A stretch of 64,000 nucleotides of DNA from Tipula vernalis. Lineage: Eukaryota > Arthropoda > Insecta > Diptera > Tipulidae. The stretch is from NCBI GenBank assembly GCA_958295665.1, contig OY282558.1, positions 133,042,701 through 133,106,700 on the forward strand, given 5' to 3'. Every line of letters starts with the position of its first letter. Within the stretch, counting starts at the first letter, position 1. A model generated the notes under the pieces. It saw nothing but the letters and a program-made list of their open reading frames with translations. It ran no database searches and had not been told where the DNA came from. Positions 46,910 through 60,700 of this stretch are shown piece by piece. Made by a program: the position numbers and the translations under genes.

Positions 46910-49900
46910 TGCTAACGAGTATTTAGGTTCCTTCATTTCATTGAAAATCACCTTACTATACATCAGCCGATTCAGAGCCATAAAAATCTAAAATCTGCAA
47001 TTGTGCTCCGATTTCTGTTCTTGATACCTTTAATGACAGGTTTTGAGACCTGTAAATGCTGTGCCAACGCGTATTTAGATTCCATAATTATTTCCGTACA
47101 TTTCATAGAAAATTCGATTTGATGAAAATCACCTTACTATAGATCAGATGATTCAGAGCTATAAAAATCCAAAATCTGCAAATGGGCTCCGATTGCTGTT
47201 CTTAATACCTCTAATGATAGGCCTCAGGACCTGTAATTTTCATGCTAACGAGTATTTAGATTCCTTGATTCCATTGAAAATCACCTTACTATACATCAGC
47301 CGATTCAGAGCCATAAAAATCTAAAATCTGCAATTGTGCTCCGATTTCTGTTCTTGATACCTTTAATGACAGGTCTCGAGACCTGTAAATGCTGTGCCAA
47401 CGCGTATTTAGATTCCATAATTATTTCCGTACATTTCATAGAAAATTCGATTTGATGAAAATCACCTTACTATAGATCAGACGATTCAGAGCCATAAAAA
47501 TCCAAAATCTGCAATTGTGCTCCGATTGCTGTTCTTAATACCTCTAATGATAGGCCTCAGGACCTGTAATTTTCATGCTAACGAGTATTTAGATTCCTTG
47601 ATTCCATTGAAAATCACCTTACTATACATCAGCCGATTCAGAGCCATAAAAGTCTAAAATCTGCAATTGTGCTCCGATTTCTGTTCTTAATACCGCTAAT
47701 AATAGGCCGCGTATTTAGATTCCATAATTATTTCCGTACATTTCATAGAAAATTCGATTTGATGAAAATCACCTTACTATAGATCAGACGATTCAGAGCT
47801 ATAAAAATCTAAAATCTGAAATTGTGCTTCGAATGCTGTTCTTAATACCTCTAATGATAGGCCTCAGGATCCGTAATTTTTATGCCAACGAGTATTTAGG
47901 TTCCTTCATTTCATTGAAAATCACCTTACTATACATCAGCCGATTCAGAGCCATAAAAATCTAAAATCTGCAATTGTGCTCCGATTTCTGTTCTTGATAC
48001 CTTTAATGACAGTTTTCGAGACCTGTAAATGCTGTGCCAACGCGTATTTAGATTCCATAATTATTTCCGTACATTTCATAGAAAATTCGATTTGATGAAA
48101 ATCACCTTACTATAGATCAGATGATTCAGAGCTATAAAAATCCAAAATCTGCAAATGGGCTCCGATTGCTGTTCTTAATACCTCTAATGATAGGCCTCAG
48201 GACCTGTAATTTTCATGCTAACGAGTATTTAGATTCCTTGATTCCATTGAAAATCACCTTACTATACATCAGCCGATTCAGAGCTATAAAAATCTAAAAT
48301 CTGCAATTGTGCTCCGATTGCTGTTCTTAATACCTCTAATGATAGGCCTCAGGACCCGTAATTGTTATGCCAACGAGTATTTAGGTTCCTTCATTTCATT
48401 GAAAATCACCTTACTATACATCAGCCGATTCAGAGCCATAAAAATCTAAAATCTGCAATTGTGCTCCGATTTCTGTTCTTGATACCTTTAATGACAGGTC
48501 TCGAGACCTGTAAATGCTGTGCCAACGCGTATTTAGATTCCATAATTATTTCCGTACATTTCATAGAAAATTCGATTTGAAGAAAATCACCTTACTATAG
48601 ATCAGACTATTCAGAGCCATAAAAATCCAAAATCTGCAATTGTGCTCCGATTGCTGTTCTTAATACCTCTAATGATAGGCCTCAGGACCTGTAATTTTCA
48701 TGCTAACGAGTATTTAGATTCCTTGATTCCATTGAAAATCACCTTACTATACATCAGCCGATTCAGAGCCATAAAAGTCTAAAATCTGCAATTGTGCTCC
48801 GATTTCTGTTCTTAATACCGCTAATAATAGGCCGCGTATTTAGATTCCATAATTATTTCCGTACATTTCATAGAAAATTCGATTTGATGAAAATCACCTT
48901 ACTATAGATCAGACGATTCAGACCCATAAAAATCCAAAATCTGCAATTGTGCTCCGATTGCTGTTCTTAATACCTCTAATGATAGGCCTCAGGACCTGTA
49001 ATTTTCATGCTAACGAGTATTTAGATTCCTTGATTCCATTGAAAATCACCTTACTATACATCAGCCGATTCAGAGCTATAAAAATCTAAAATCTGCAATT
49101 GTGCTCCGATTTATGTTCTTAATACCTTTAATGACAGGTCTCGAGACCTGTAAATGCTTTGCCAACGCGTATTTAGATTCCATAATTGTTTCCGTACATT
49201 TCATAGAAAATTCGATTTGATGAAAATCACCTTACTATAGATCAGACGATTCAGAGCTATAAAAATCCAAAATCTGCAAATGGGCTCCGATTGCTGTTCT
49301 TAATACCTCTAATGATAGGCCTCAGGACCTGTAATTTTCATGCTAACGAGTATTTAGATTCCTTGATTCCATTGAAAATCACCTTACTATACATCAGCCG
49401 ATTCAGAGCTATAAAAATCTAAAATCTGCAATTGTGCTCCGATTGCTGTTCTTAATACCTCTAATGATAGGCCTCAGAACCTGTAATTTTCATGCTAACG
49501 AGTATTTAGATTCCTTGATTCCATTGAAAATCACCTTACTATACATCAGCCGATTCAGAGCCATAAAAATCTAAAATCTGCAATTGTGCTCCGATTTCTA
49601 TTCTTGATACCTTTAATGACAGGTCTCGAGACCTGTAAATGCTGTGCCAACGCGTATTTAGATTCCATAATTATTTCCGTACATTTCATAGAAAATTCGA
49701 TTTGATGCAAATCACCTTACTATAGATCAGACGATTCAGAGCCATAAAAATCTAAAATCTGCAATTGTGCTCCGATTTCTGTTCTTGATACCTTTAATGA
49801 CAGGTCTCGAGACCTGTAAATGCTGTGCCAACGCGTATTTAGATTCCATAATTATTTCCGTACATTTCATAGAAAATTCGATTTGATGAAAATCACCTTA

Positions 49901-50798
49901 CTATAGATCAGACGATTCAGAGCCATAAAAATCCAAAATCTGCAATTGTGCTCCGATTGCTGTTCTTAATACCTCTAATGATAGGCCTCAGGACCTGTAA
50001 TTTTCATGCTAACGAGTATTTAGATTCCTTGATTCCATTGAAAATCACCTTACTATACATCAGCCGATTCAGAGCTATAAAAATCTAAAATCTGCAATTG
50101 TGCTCCGATTGCTGTTCTTAATACCTCTAATGATAGGCCTCAGGACCTGTAATTTTCATGCTAACGAGTATTTAGATTCCTTGATTCCATTGAAAATCAC
50201 CTTACTATACATCAGCCGATTCAGAGCTATAAAAATCTAAAATCTGCAATTGTGCTCCGATTTCTGTTCTTGATACCTTTAATGACAGGTTTCGAGACCT
50301 GTAAATGCTGTGCCAACGCGTATTTAGATTCCATAATTATTTCCGTACATTTCATAGAAAATTCGATTTGATGAAAATCACCTTACTATAGATCAGACGA
50401 TTCAGAGCCATAAAAATCCAAAATCTGCAATTGTGCTCCGATTGCTGTTCTTAATACCTCTAATGATAGGCCTCAGGACCTGTAATTTTCATGCTAACGA
50501 GTATTTAGATTCCTTGACTCCATTGAAAATCACCTTACTATACATCAGCCGATTCAGAGCCATAAAAGTCTAAAATCTGCAATTGTGCTCCGATTTCTGT
50601 TCTTAATACGGCTAATAATAGGCCGCGTATTCAGATTCCATAATTATTTCCGTACATTTCATAGAAAATTCGATTTGATGAAAATCACCTTACTATAGAT
50701 CAGACGATTCAGAGCTATAAAAATCTAAAATCTGAAATTGTGCTTCGATTGCTGTTCTTAATACCTCTAATGATAGGCCTCAGGACCCGTAATTTTTA
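46910..50798. repeat. 3,889-bp higher-order unit, copy 2
   Basis: This is a direct tandem repeat of the previous unit. It shares with the start of copy 3 the variants ttccttgactcc (about 46625 and 50515) and the tacggctaataat C monomer (about 46719 and 50608), again 3,889 apart. By eye it differs from copy 1 at only a few bases. Confidence 0.85.
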
Positions 50799-53700
50799 TG
50801 CTAACGAGTATTTAGGTTCCTTCATTTCATTGAAAATCACCTTACTATACATCAGCCGATTCAGAGCCATAAAAATCTAAAATCTGCAATTGTGCTCCGA
50901 TTTCTGTTCTTGATACCTTTAATGACAGGTTTCGAGACCTGTAAATGCTGTGCCAACGCGTATTTAGATTCCATAATTATTTCCGTACATTTCATAGAAA
51001 ATTCGATTTGATGAAAATCACCTTACTATAGATCAGATGATTCAGAGCTATAAAAATCCAAAATCTGCAAATGGGCTCCGATTGCTGTTCTTAATACCTC
51101 TAATGATAGGCCTCAGGACCTGTAATTTTCATGCTAACGAGTATTTAGATTCCTTGATTCCATTGAAAATCACCTTACTATACATCAGCCGATTCAGAGC
51201 TATAAAAATCTAAAATCTGCAATTGTGCTCCGATTGCTGTTCTTAATACCTCTAATGATAGGCCTCAGGACCCGTAATTGTTATGCCAACGAGTATTTAG
51301 GTTCCTTCATTTCATTGAAAATCACCTTACTATACATCAGCCGATTCAGAGCCATAAAAATCTAAAATCTGCAATTGTGCTCCGATTTCTGTTCTTGATA
51401 CCTTTAATGACAGGTCTCGAGACCTGTAAATGCTGTGCCAACGCGTATTTAGATTCCATAATTATTTCCGTACATTTCATAGAAAATTCGATTTGAAGAA
51501 AATCACCTTACTATAGATCAGACTATTCAGAGCCATAAAAATCCAAAATCTGCAATTGTGCTCCGATTGCTGTTCTTAATACCTCTAATGATAGGCCTCA
51601 GGACCTGTAATTTTCATGCTAACGAGTATTTAGATTCCTTGATTCCATTGAAAATCACCTTACTATACATCAGCCGATTCAGAGCCATAAAAGTCTAAAA
51701 TCTGCAATTGTGCTCCGATTTCTGTTCTTAATACCGCTAATAATAGGCCGCGTATTTAGATTCCATAATTATTTCCGTACATTTCATAGAAAATTCGATT
51801 TGATGAAAATCACCTTACTATAGATCAGACGATTCAGACCCATAAAAATCCAAAATCTGCAATTGTGCTCCGATTGCTGTTCTTAATACCTCTAATGATA
51901 GGCCTCAGGACCTGTAATTTTCATGCTAACGAGTATTTAGATTCCTTGATTCCATTGAAAATCACCTTACTATACATCAGCCGATTCAGAGCTATAAAAA
52001 TCTAAAATCTGCAATTGTGCTCCGATTTATGTTCTTAATACCTTTAATGACAGGTCTCGAGACCTGTAAATGCTTTGCCAACGCGTATTTAGATTCCATA
52101 ATTGTTTCCGTACATTTCATAGAAAATTCGATTTGATGAAAATCACCTTACTATAGATCAGACGATTCAGAGCTATAAAAATCCAAAATCTGCAAATGGG
52201 CTCCGATTGCTGTTCTTAATACCTCTAATGATAGGCCTCAGGACCTGTAATTTTCATGCTAACGAGTATTTAGATTCCTTGATTCCATTGAAAATCACCT
52301 TACTATACATCAGCCGATTCAGAGCCATAAAAATCTAAAATCTGCAATTGTGCTCCGATTTCTGTTCTTGATACCTTTAATGACAGGTTTTGAGACCTGT
52401 AAATGCTGTGCCAACGCGTATTTAGATTCCATAATTATTTCCGTACATTTCATAGAAAATTCGATTTGATGAAAATCACCTTACTATAGATCAGATGATT
52501 CAGAGCTATAAAAATCCAAAATCTGCAAATGGGCTCCGATTGCTGTTCTTAATACCTCTAATGATAGGCCTCAGGACCTGTAATTTTCATGCTAACGAGT
52601 ATTTAGATTCCTTGATTCCATTGAAAATCACCTTACTATACATCAGCCGATTCAGAGCCATAAAAATCTAAAATCTGCAATTGTGCTCCGATTTCTGTTC
52701 TTGATACCTTTAATGACAGGTCTCGAGACCTGTAAATGCTGTGCCAACGCGTATTTAGATTCCATAATTATTTCCGTACATTTCATAGAAAATTCGATTT
52801 GATGAAAATCACCTTACTATAGATCAGACGATTCAGAGCCATAAAAATCCAAAATCTGCAATTGTGCTCCGATTGCTGTTCTTAATACCTCTAATGATAG
52901 GCCTCAGGACCTGTAATTTTCATGCTAACGAGTATTTAGATTCCTTGATTCCATTGAAAATCACCTTACTATACATCAGCCGATTCAGAGCCATAAAAGT
53001 CTAAAATCTGCAATTGTGCTCCGATTTCTGTTCTTAATACCGCTAATAATAGGCCGCGTATTTAGATTCCATAATTATTTCCGTACATTTCATAGAAAAT
53101 TCGATTTGATGAAAATCACCTTACTATAGATCAGACGATTCAGAGCTATAAAAATCTAAAATCTGAAATTGTGCTTCGAATGCTGTTCTTAATACCTCTA
53201 ATGATAGGCCTCAGGATCCGTAATTTTTATGCCAACGAGTATTTAGGTTCCTTCATTTCATTGAAAATCACCTTACTATACATCAGCCGATTCAGAGCCA
53301 TAAAAATCTAAAATCTGCAATTGTGCTCCGATTTCTGTTCTTGATACCTTTAATGACAGGTTTCGAGACCTGTAAATGCTGTGCCAACGCGTATTTAGAT
53401 TCCATAATTATTTCCGTACATTTCATAGAAAATTCGATTTGATGAAAATCACCTTACTATAGATCAGATGATTCAGAGCTATAAAAATCCAAAATCTGCA
53501 AATGGGCTCCGATTGCTGTTCTTAATACCTCTAATGATAGGCCTCAGGACCTGTAATTTTCATGCTAACGAGTATTTAGATTCCTTGATTCCATTGAAAA
53601 TCACCTTACTATACATCAGCCGATTCAGAGCTATAAAAATCTAAAATCTGCAATTGTGCTCCGATTGCTGTTCTTAATACCTCTAATGATAGGCCTCAGG

Positions 53701-54240
53701 ACCCGTAATTGTTATGCCAACGAGTATTTAGGTTCCTTCATTTCATTGAAAATCACCTTACTATACATCAGCCGATTCAGAGCCATAAAAATCTAAAATC
53801 TGCAATTGTGCTCCGATTTCTGTTCTTGATACCTTTAATGACAGGTCTCGAGACCTGTAAATGCTGTGCCAACGCGTATTTAGATTCCATAATTATTTCC
53901 GTACATTTCATAGAAAATTCGATTTGAAGAAAATCACCTTACTATAGATCAGACTATTCAGAGCCATAAAAATCCAAAATCTGCAATTGTGCTCCGATTG
54001 CTGTTCTTAATACCTCTAATGATAGGCCTCAGGACCTGTAATTTTCATGCTAACGAGTATTTAGATTCCTTGATTCCATTGAAAATCACCTTACTATACA
54101 TCAGCCGATTCAGAGCCATAAAAGTCTAAAATCTGCAATTGTGCTCCGATTTCTGTTCTTAATACCGCTAATAATAGGCCGCGTATTTAGATTCCATAAT
54201 TATTTCCGTACATTTCATAGAAAATTCGATTTGATGAAAA
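50799..54240. repeat. 3,889-bp unit, shortened and rearranged copies 3 and 4
   Basis: The gatttgaagaaa marker comes 2,916 bases after that of copy 2, which is 973 bases too early. This equals the loss of 3 A + 2 B + 1 C. A further partial unit follows from about 52.25 kb, with gttttgagacc at 52387, gatccgtaa at 53215 and gatttgaagaaa at 53926. Their internal spacings (828 and 711) equal those of copy 1. The series ends after the last C monomer near 54170. Confidence 0.8.
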
Positions 54241-54738
54241 TCACCTTACTATAGATCAGACGATTCAGAGCTATAAAAATCCAAAATCTGCAAATGGGCT
54301 CCGATTGCTGTTCTTAATACCTCTAATGATAGGCCTCAGGACCTGTAATTTTCATGCTAACGAGTATTTAGATTCCTTGATTCCATTGAAAATCAACTTA
54401 CTATACATCAGCCGATTCAGAGCTATAAAAATCTAAAATCTGCAATTGTGCTCCGATTGCTGTTCTTAATACCTCTAATGATAGGCCTCAGGACCGGTAA
54501 TTTTCATGCTAACGAGTATTTAGATTCCTTGATTCCATTGAAAATCACCTTACTATACATCAGCCGATTCAGAGCCATAAAAATCTAAAATCTGCAATTG
54601 TGCTCCGATTTCTATTCTTGATACCTTTAATGACAGGTCTCGAGACCTGTAAATGCTGTGCCAACGCGTATTTAGATTCCATAATTATTTCCGTACATTT
54701 CATAGAAAATTCGATTTGATGAAAATCACCTTATTATG

Positions 54739-57700
54739 GATCAGACGATTCAGAGCTATAAAAATCCTAAATCTGCAATTGTGCTCCGATTGCTGTTCTT
54801 AATACCTCTAATGATAGGCCTCAGGACCCGTAATTTTTATGCCAACGAGTATTTAGGTTCCTTCATTTCATTGAAAATCACCTTACTATACATCAGACGA
54901 TTCAGAGCCATAAAAATCTAAAATCTGCAATTGTGCTCCGATTTCTGTTCTTGATACCTTTAATGACAGGTTTCGAGACCTGTAAATGCTGTGCCAACGC
55001 GTATTTAGATTCCATAATTATTTCCGTACATTTCATAGAAAATTCGATTTGATGAAAATCACCTTACTATAGATCAGACGATTCAGAGCTATAAAAATCC
55101 AAAATCTGCAATTGTGCTCCGATTGCTGTTCTTAATACCTCTAATGATAGGCCTCAGGACCTGTAATTTTCATGCTAACGAGTATTTAGATTCCTTGATT
55201 CCATTGAAAATCACCTTACTATACATCAGCCGATTCAGAGCCATAAAAATCTAAAATCTGCAATTGTGCTCCGATTTATGTTCTTAATACCTTTAATGAC
55301 AGGTCTCGAGACCTGTAAATGCTTTGCCAACCCGTATTTAGATTCCATAATTGTTTCCGTACATTTCATAGAAAATTCGATTTGATGAAAATCACCTTAC
55401 TATAGATCAGACGATTCAGAGCTATAAAAATCCAAAATCTGCAAATGGGCTCCGATTGCTGTTCTTAATACCTCTAATGATAGGCCTCAGGACCTGTAAT
55501 TTTCATGCTAACGAGTATTTAGATTCCTTGATTCCATTGAAAATCACCTTACTATACATCAGCCGATTCAGAGCTATAAAAATCTAAAATCTGCAATTGT
55601 GCTCCGATTGCTGTTCTTAATACCTCTAATGATAGGCCTCAGGACCTGTAATTTTCATGCTAACGAGTATTTAGATTCCTTGATTCCATTGAAAATCACC
55701 TTACTATACATCAGCCGATTCAGAGCCATAAAAATCTAAAATCTGCAATTGTGCTCCGATTTCTATTCTTGATACCTTTAATGACAGGTCTCGAGACCTG
55801 TAAATGCTGTGCCAACGCGTATTTAGATTCCATAATTATTTCCGTACATTTCATAGAAAATTCGATTTGATGAAAATCACCTTATTATGGATCAGACGAT
55901 TCAGAGCTATAAAAATCCTAAATCTGCAATTGTGCTCCGATTGCTGTTCTTAATACCTCTAATGATAGGCCTCAGGACCCGTAATTTTTATGCCAACGAG
56001 TATTTAGGTTCCTTCATTTCATTGAAAATCACCTTACTATACATCAGCCGATTCAGAGCCATAAAAATCTAAAATCTGCAATTGTGCTCCGATTTCTGTT
56101 CTTGATACCTTTAATGACAGGTTTCGAGACCTGTAAATGCTGTGCCAACGCGTATTTAGATTCCATAATTATTTCCGTACATTTCATAGAAAATTCGATT
56201 TGATGAAAATCACCTTACTATAGATCAGACGATTCAGAGCTATAAAAATCCAAAATCTGCAATTGTGCTCCGATTGCTGTTCTTAATACTTCTAATGATA
56301 GGCCTCAGGACCTGTAATTTTCATGCTAACGAGTATTTAGATTCCTTGATTCCATTGAAAATCACCTTACTATACATCAGCCGATTCAGAGCCATAAAAA
56401 TCTAAAATCTGCAATTGTGCTCCGATTTATGTTCTTAATACCTTTAATGACAGGTCTCGAGACCTGTAAATGCTTTGCCAACGCGTATTTAGATTCCATA
56501 ATTGTTTCCGTACATTTCATAGAAAATTCGATTTGATGAAAATCACCTTACTATAGATCAGACGATTCAGAGCTATAAAAATCCAAAATCTGCAAATGGG
56601 CTCCGATTGCTGTTCTTAATACCTCTAATGATAGGCCTCAGGACCTGTAATTTTCATGCTAACGAGTATTTAGATTCCTTGATTCCATTGAAAATCACCT
56701 TACTATACATCAGCCGATTCAGAGCCATAAAAATCTAAAATCTGCAATTGTGCTCCGATTTCTATTCTTGATACCTTTAATGACAGGTCTCGAGACCTGT
56801 AAATGCTGTGCCAACGCGTATTTAGATTCCATAATTATTTCCGTACATTTCATAGAAAATTCGATTTGATGAAAATCACCTTATTATGGATCAGACGATT
56901 CAGAGCTATAAAAATCCTAAATCTGCAATTGTGCTCCGATTGCTGTTCTTAATACCTCTAATGATAGGCCTCAGGACCCGTAATTTTTATGCCAACGAGT
57001 ATTTAAGTTCCTTCATTTCATTGAAAATCACCTTACTATACATCAGCCGATTCAGAGCCATAAAAATCTAAAATCTGCAATTGTGCTCCGATTTCTGTTC
57101 TTGATACCTTTAATGACAGGTTTCGAGACCTGTAAATTCTGTGCCAACGCGTATTTAGATTCCATAATTATTTCCGTACATTTCATAGAAAATTCGATTT
57201 GATGAAAATCACCTTACTATAGATCAGACGATTCAGAGCTATAAAAATCCAAAATCTGCAATTGTGCTCCGATTGCTGTTCTTAATACCTCTAATGATAG
57301 GCCTCAGGACCTGTAATTTTCATGCTAACGAGTATTTAGATTCCTTGATTCCATTGAAAATCACCTTACTATACATCAGCCGATTCAGAGCCATAAAAAT
57401 CTAAAATCTGCAATTGTGCTCCGATTTATGTTCTTAATACCTTTAATGACAGGTCTCGAGACCTGTAAATGCTTTGCCAACGCGTATTTAGATTCCATAA
57501 TTGTTTCCGTACATTTCATAGAAAATTCGATTTGATGAAAATCACCTTATTATGGATCAGACGATTCAGAGCTATAAAAATCCTAAATCTGCAATTGTGC
57601 TCCGATTGCTGTTCTTAATACCTCTAATGATAGGCCTCAGGACCCGTAATTTTTATGCCAACGAGTATTTAGGTTCCTTCATTTCATTGAAAATCACATT

Positions 57701-60700
57701 ACTATACATCAGCCGATTCAGAGCCATAAAAATCTAAAATCTGCAATTGTGCTCCGATTTCTGTTCTTGATACCTTTAATGACAGGTTTCGAGACCTGTA
57801 AATGCTGTGCCAACGCGTATTTAGATTCCATAATTATTTCCGTACATTTCATAGAAAATTCGATTTGATGAAAATCACCTTACTATAGATCAGACGATTC
57901 AGAGCTATAAAAATCCAAAATCTGCAAATGGGCTCCGATTGCTGTTCTTAATACCTCTAATGATAGGCCTCAGGACCTGTAATTTTCATGCTAACGAGTA
58001 TTTAGATTCCTTGATTCCATTGAAAATCACCTTACTATACATCAGCCGATTCAGAGCCATAAAAATCTAAAATCTGCAATTGTGCTCCGATTTATGTTCT
58101 TAATACCTTTAATGACAGGTCTCGAGACCTGTAAATGCTTTGCCAACGCGTATTTAGATTCCATAATTGTTTCCGTACATTTCATAGAAAATTCGATTTG
58201 ATGAAAATCACCTTACTATAGATCAGACGATTCAGAGCTATAAAAATCCAAAATCTGCAAATGGGCTCCGATTGCTGTTCTTAATACCTCTAATGATAGG
58301 CCTTAGGACCTGTAATTTTCATGCTAACGAGTATTTAGATTCCTTGATTCCATTGAAAATCAACTTACTATACATCAGCCGATTCAGAGCTATAAAAATC
58401 TAAAATCTGCAATTGTGCTCCGATTGCTGTTCTTAATACCTCTAATGATAGGCCTCAGGACCTGTAATTTTCATGCTAACGAGTATTTAGATTCCTTGAT
58501 TCCATTGAAAATCACCTTACTATACATCAGCCGATTCAGAGCCATAAAAATCTAAAATCTGCAATTGTGCTCCGATTTCTATTCTTGATACCTTTAATGA
58601 CAGGTCTCGAGACCTGTAAATGCTGTGCCAACGCGTATTTAGATTCCATAATTATTTCCGTACATTTCATAGAAAATTCGATTTGATGAAAATCACCTTA
58701 TTATGGATCAGACGATTCAGAGCTATAAAAATCCTAAATCTGCAATTGTGCTCCGATTGCTGTTCTTAATACCTCTAATGATAGGCCTCAGGACCCGTAA
58801 TTTTTATGCCAACGAGTATTTAGGTTCCTTCATTTCATTGAAAATCACCTTACTATACATACATCAGCCGATTCAGAGCCATAAAAATCTAAAATCTGCA
58901 ATTGTGCTCCGATTTATGTTCTTAATACCTTTAATGACAGGTCTCGAGACCTGTAAATGCTTTGCCAACGCGTATTTAGATTCCATAATTGTTTCCGTAC
59001 ATTTCATAGAAAATTCGATTTGATGAAAATCACCTTATTATGGATCAGACGATTCAGAGCTATAAAAATCCAAAATCTGCAATTGTGCTCCGATTGCTGT
59101 TCTTAATACCTCTAATGATAGGCCTCAGGACCCGTAATTTTTATGCCAACGAGTATTTAGGTTCCTTCATTTCATTGAAATCACCTTACTACACATCAGC
59201 CGATTCAGAGCCATAAAAATCTAAAATCTGCAATTGTGCTCCGATTTCTGTTCTTGATACCTTTAATGATAGGCCTCAGGACCTGTAATTTTCATGCTAA
59301 CGAGTATTTAGATTCCTTGATTCCATTGAAAATCACCTTACTATACATCAGCAGATTCAGAGCCATAAAAATCTAAAATCTGCAATTGTGCTCCGATTTA
59401 TGTTCTTAATACCTTTAATGACAGGTCTCGAGACCTGTAAATGCTTTGCCAACGCGTATTTAGATTCCATAATTGTTTCCGTACATTTCATAGAAAATTC
59501 GATTTGATGAAAATCACCTTACTATAGATCAGACGATTCAGAGCTATAAAAATCCAAAATCTGCAAATGGGCTCCGATTGCTGTTCTTAATACCTCTAAT
59601 GATAGGCCTCAGGACCTGTAATTTTCATGCTAACGAGTATTTAGATTCCTTGATTCCATTGAAAATCACCTTACTATACATCAGCCGATTCAGAGCTATA
59701 AAAATCTAAAATCTGCAATTGTGCTCCGATTGCTGTTCTTAATACCTCTAATGATAGGCCTCAGGACCTGTAATTTTCATGCTAACGAGTATTTAGATTC
59801 CTTGATTCCATTGAAAATCACCTTACTATACATCAGCCGATTCAGAGCCATAAAAATCTAAAATCTGCAATTGTGCTCCGATTTATGTTCTTAATACCTT
59901 TAATGACAGGTCTCGAGACCTGTAAATGCTTTGCCAACGCGTATTTAGATTCCATAATTATTTCCGTACATTTCATAGAAAATTCGATTTGATGAAAATC
60001 ACCTTACTATAGATCAGACGATTCAGAGCTATAAAAATCCAAAATCTGCAATTGTGCTCCGATTGCTGTTCTTAATACCTCTAATGATAGGCCTCAGGAC
60101 CTGTAATTTTCATGCTAACGAGTATTTAGATTCCTTGATTCCATTGAAAATCACCTTACTATACATCAGCCGATTCAAAGCCATAAAAATTTAAAATCTG
60201 CAATTGTGCTCCGATTTATGTTCTTAATACCTTTAATGACAGGTATCGAGACCTGTAAATGCTTTGCCAACGCGTATTTAGATTCCATAATTGTTTCCGT
60301 ACATTTCATAGAAAATTCGATTTGATGAAAATCACCTTACTATAGATCAGACGATTCAGAGCTATAAAAATCCAAAATCTGCAAATGGGCTCCGATTGCT
60401 GTTCTTAATACCTCTAATGATAGGCCTCAGGACCTGTAATTTTCATGCTAACGAGTATTTAGATTCCTTGATTCCATTGAAAATCACCTTACTATACATC
60501 AGCCGATTCAGAGCTATAAAAATCTAAAATCTGCAATTGTGCTCCGATTGCTGTTCTTAATACCTCTAATGATAGGCCTCAGGACCTGTAATTTTCATGC
60601 TAACGAGTATTTAGATTCCTTGATTCCATTGAAAATCACCTTACTATACATCAGCCGATTCAGAGCCATAAAAATCTAAAATCTGCAATTGTGCTCCGAT

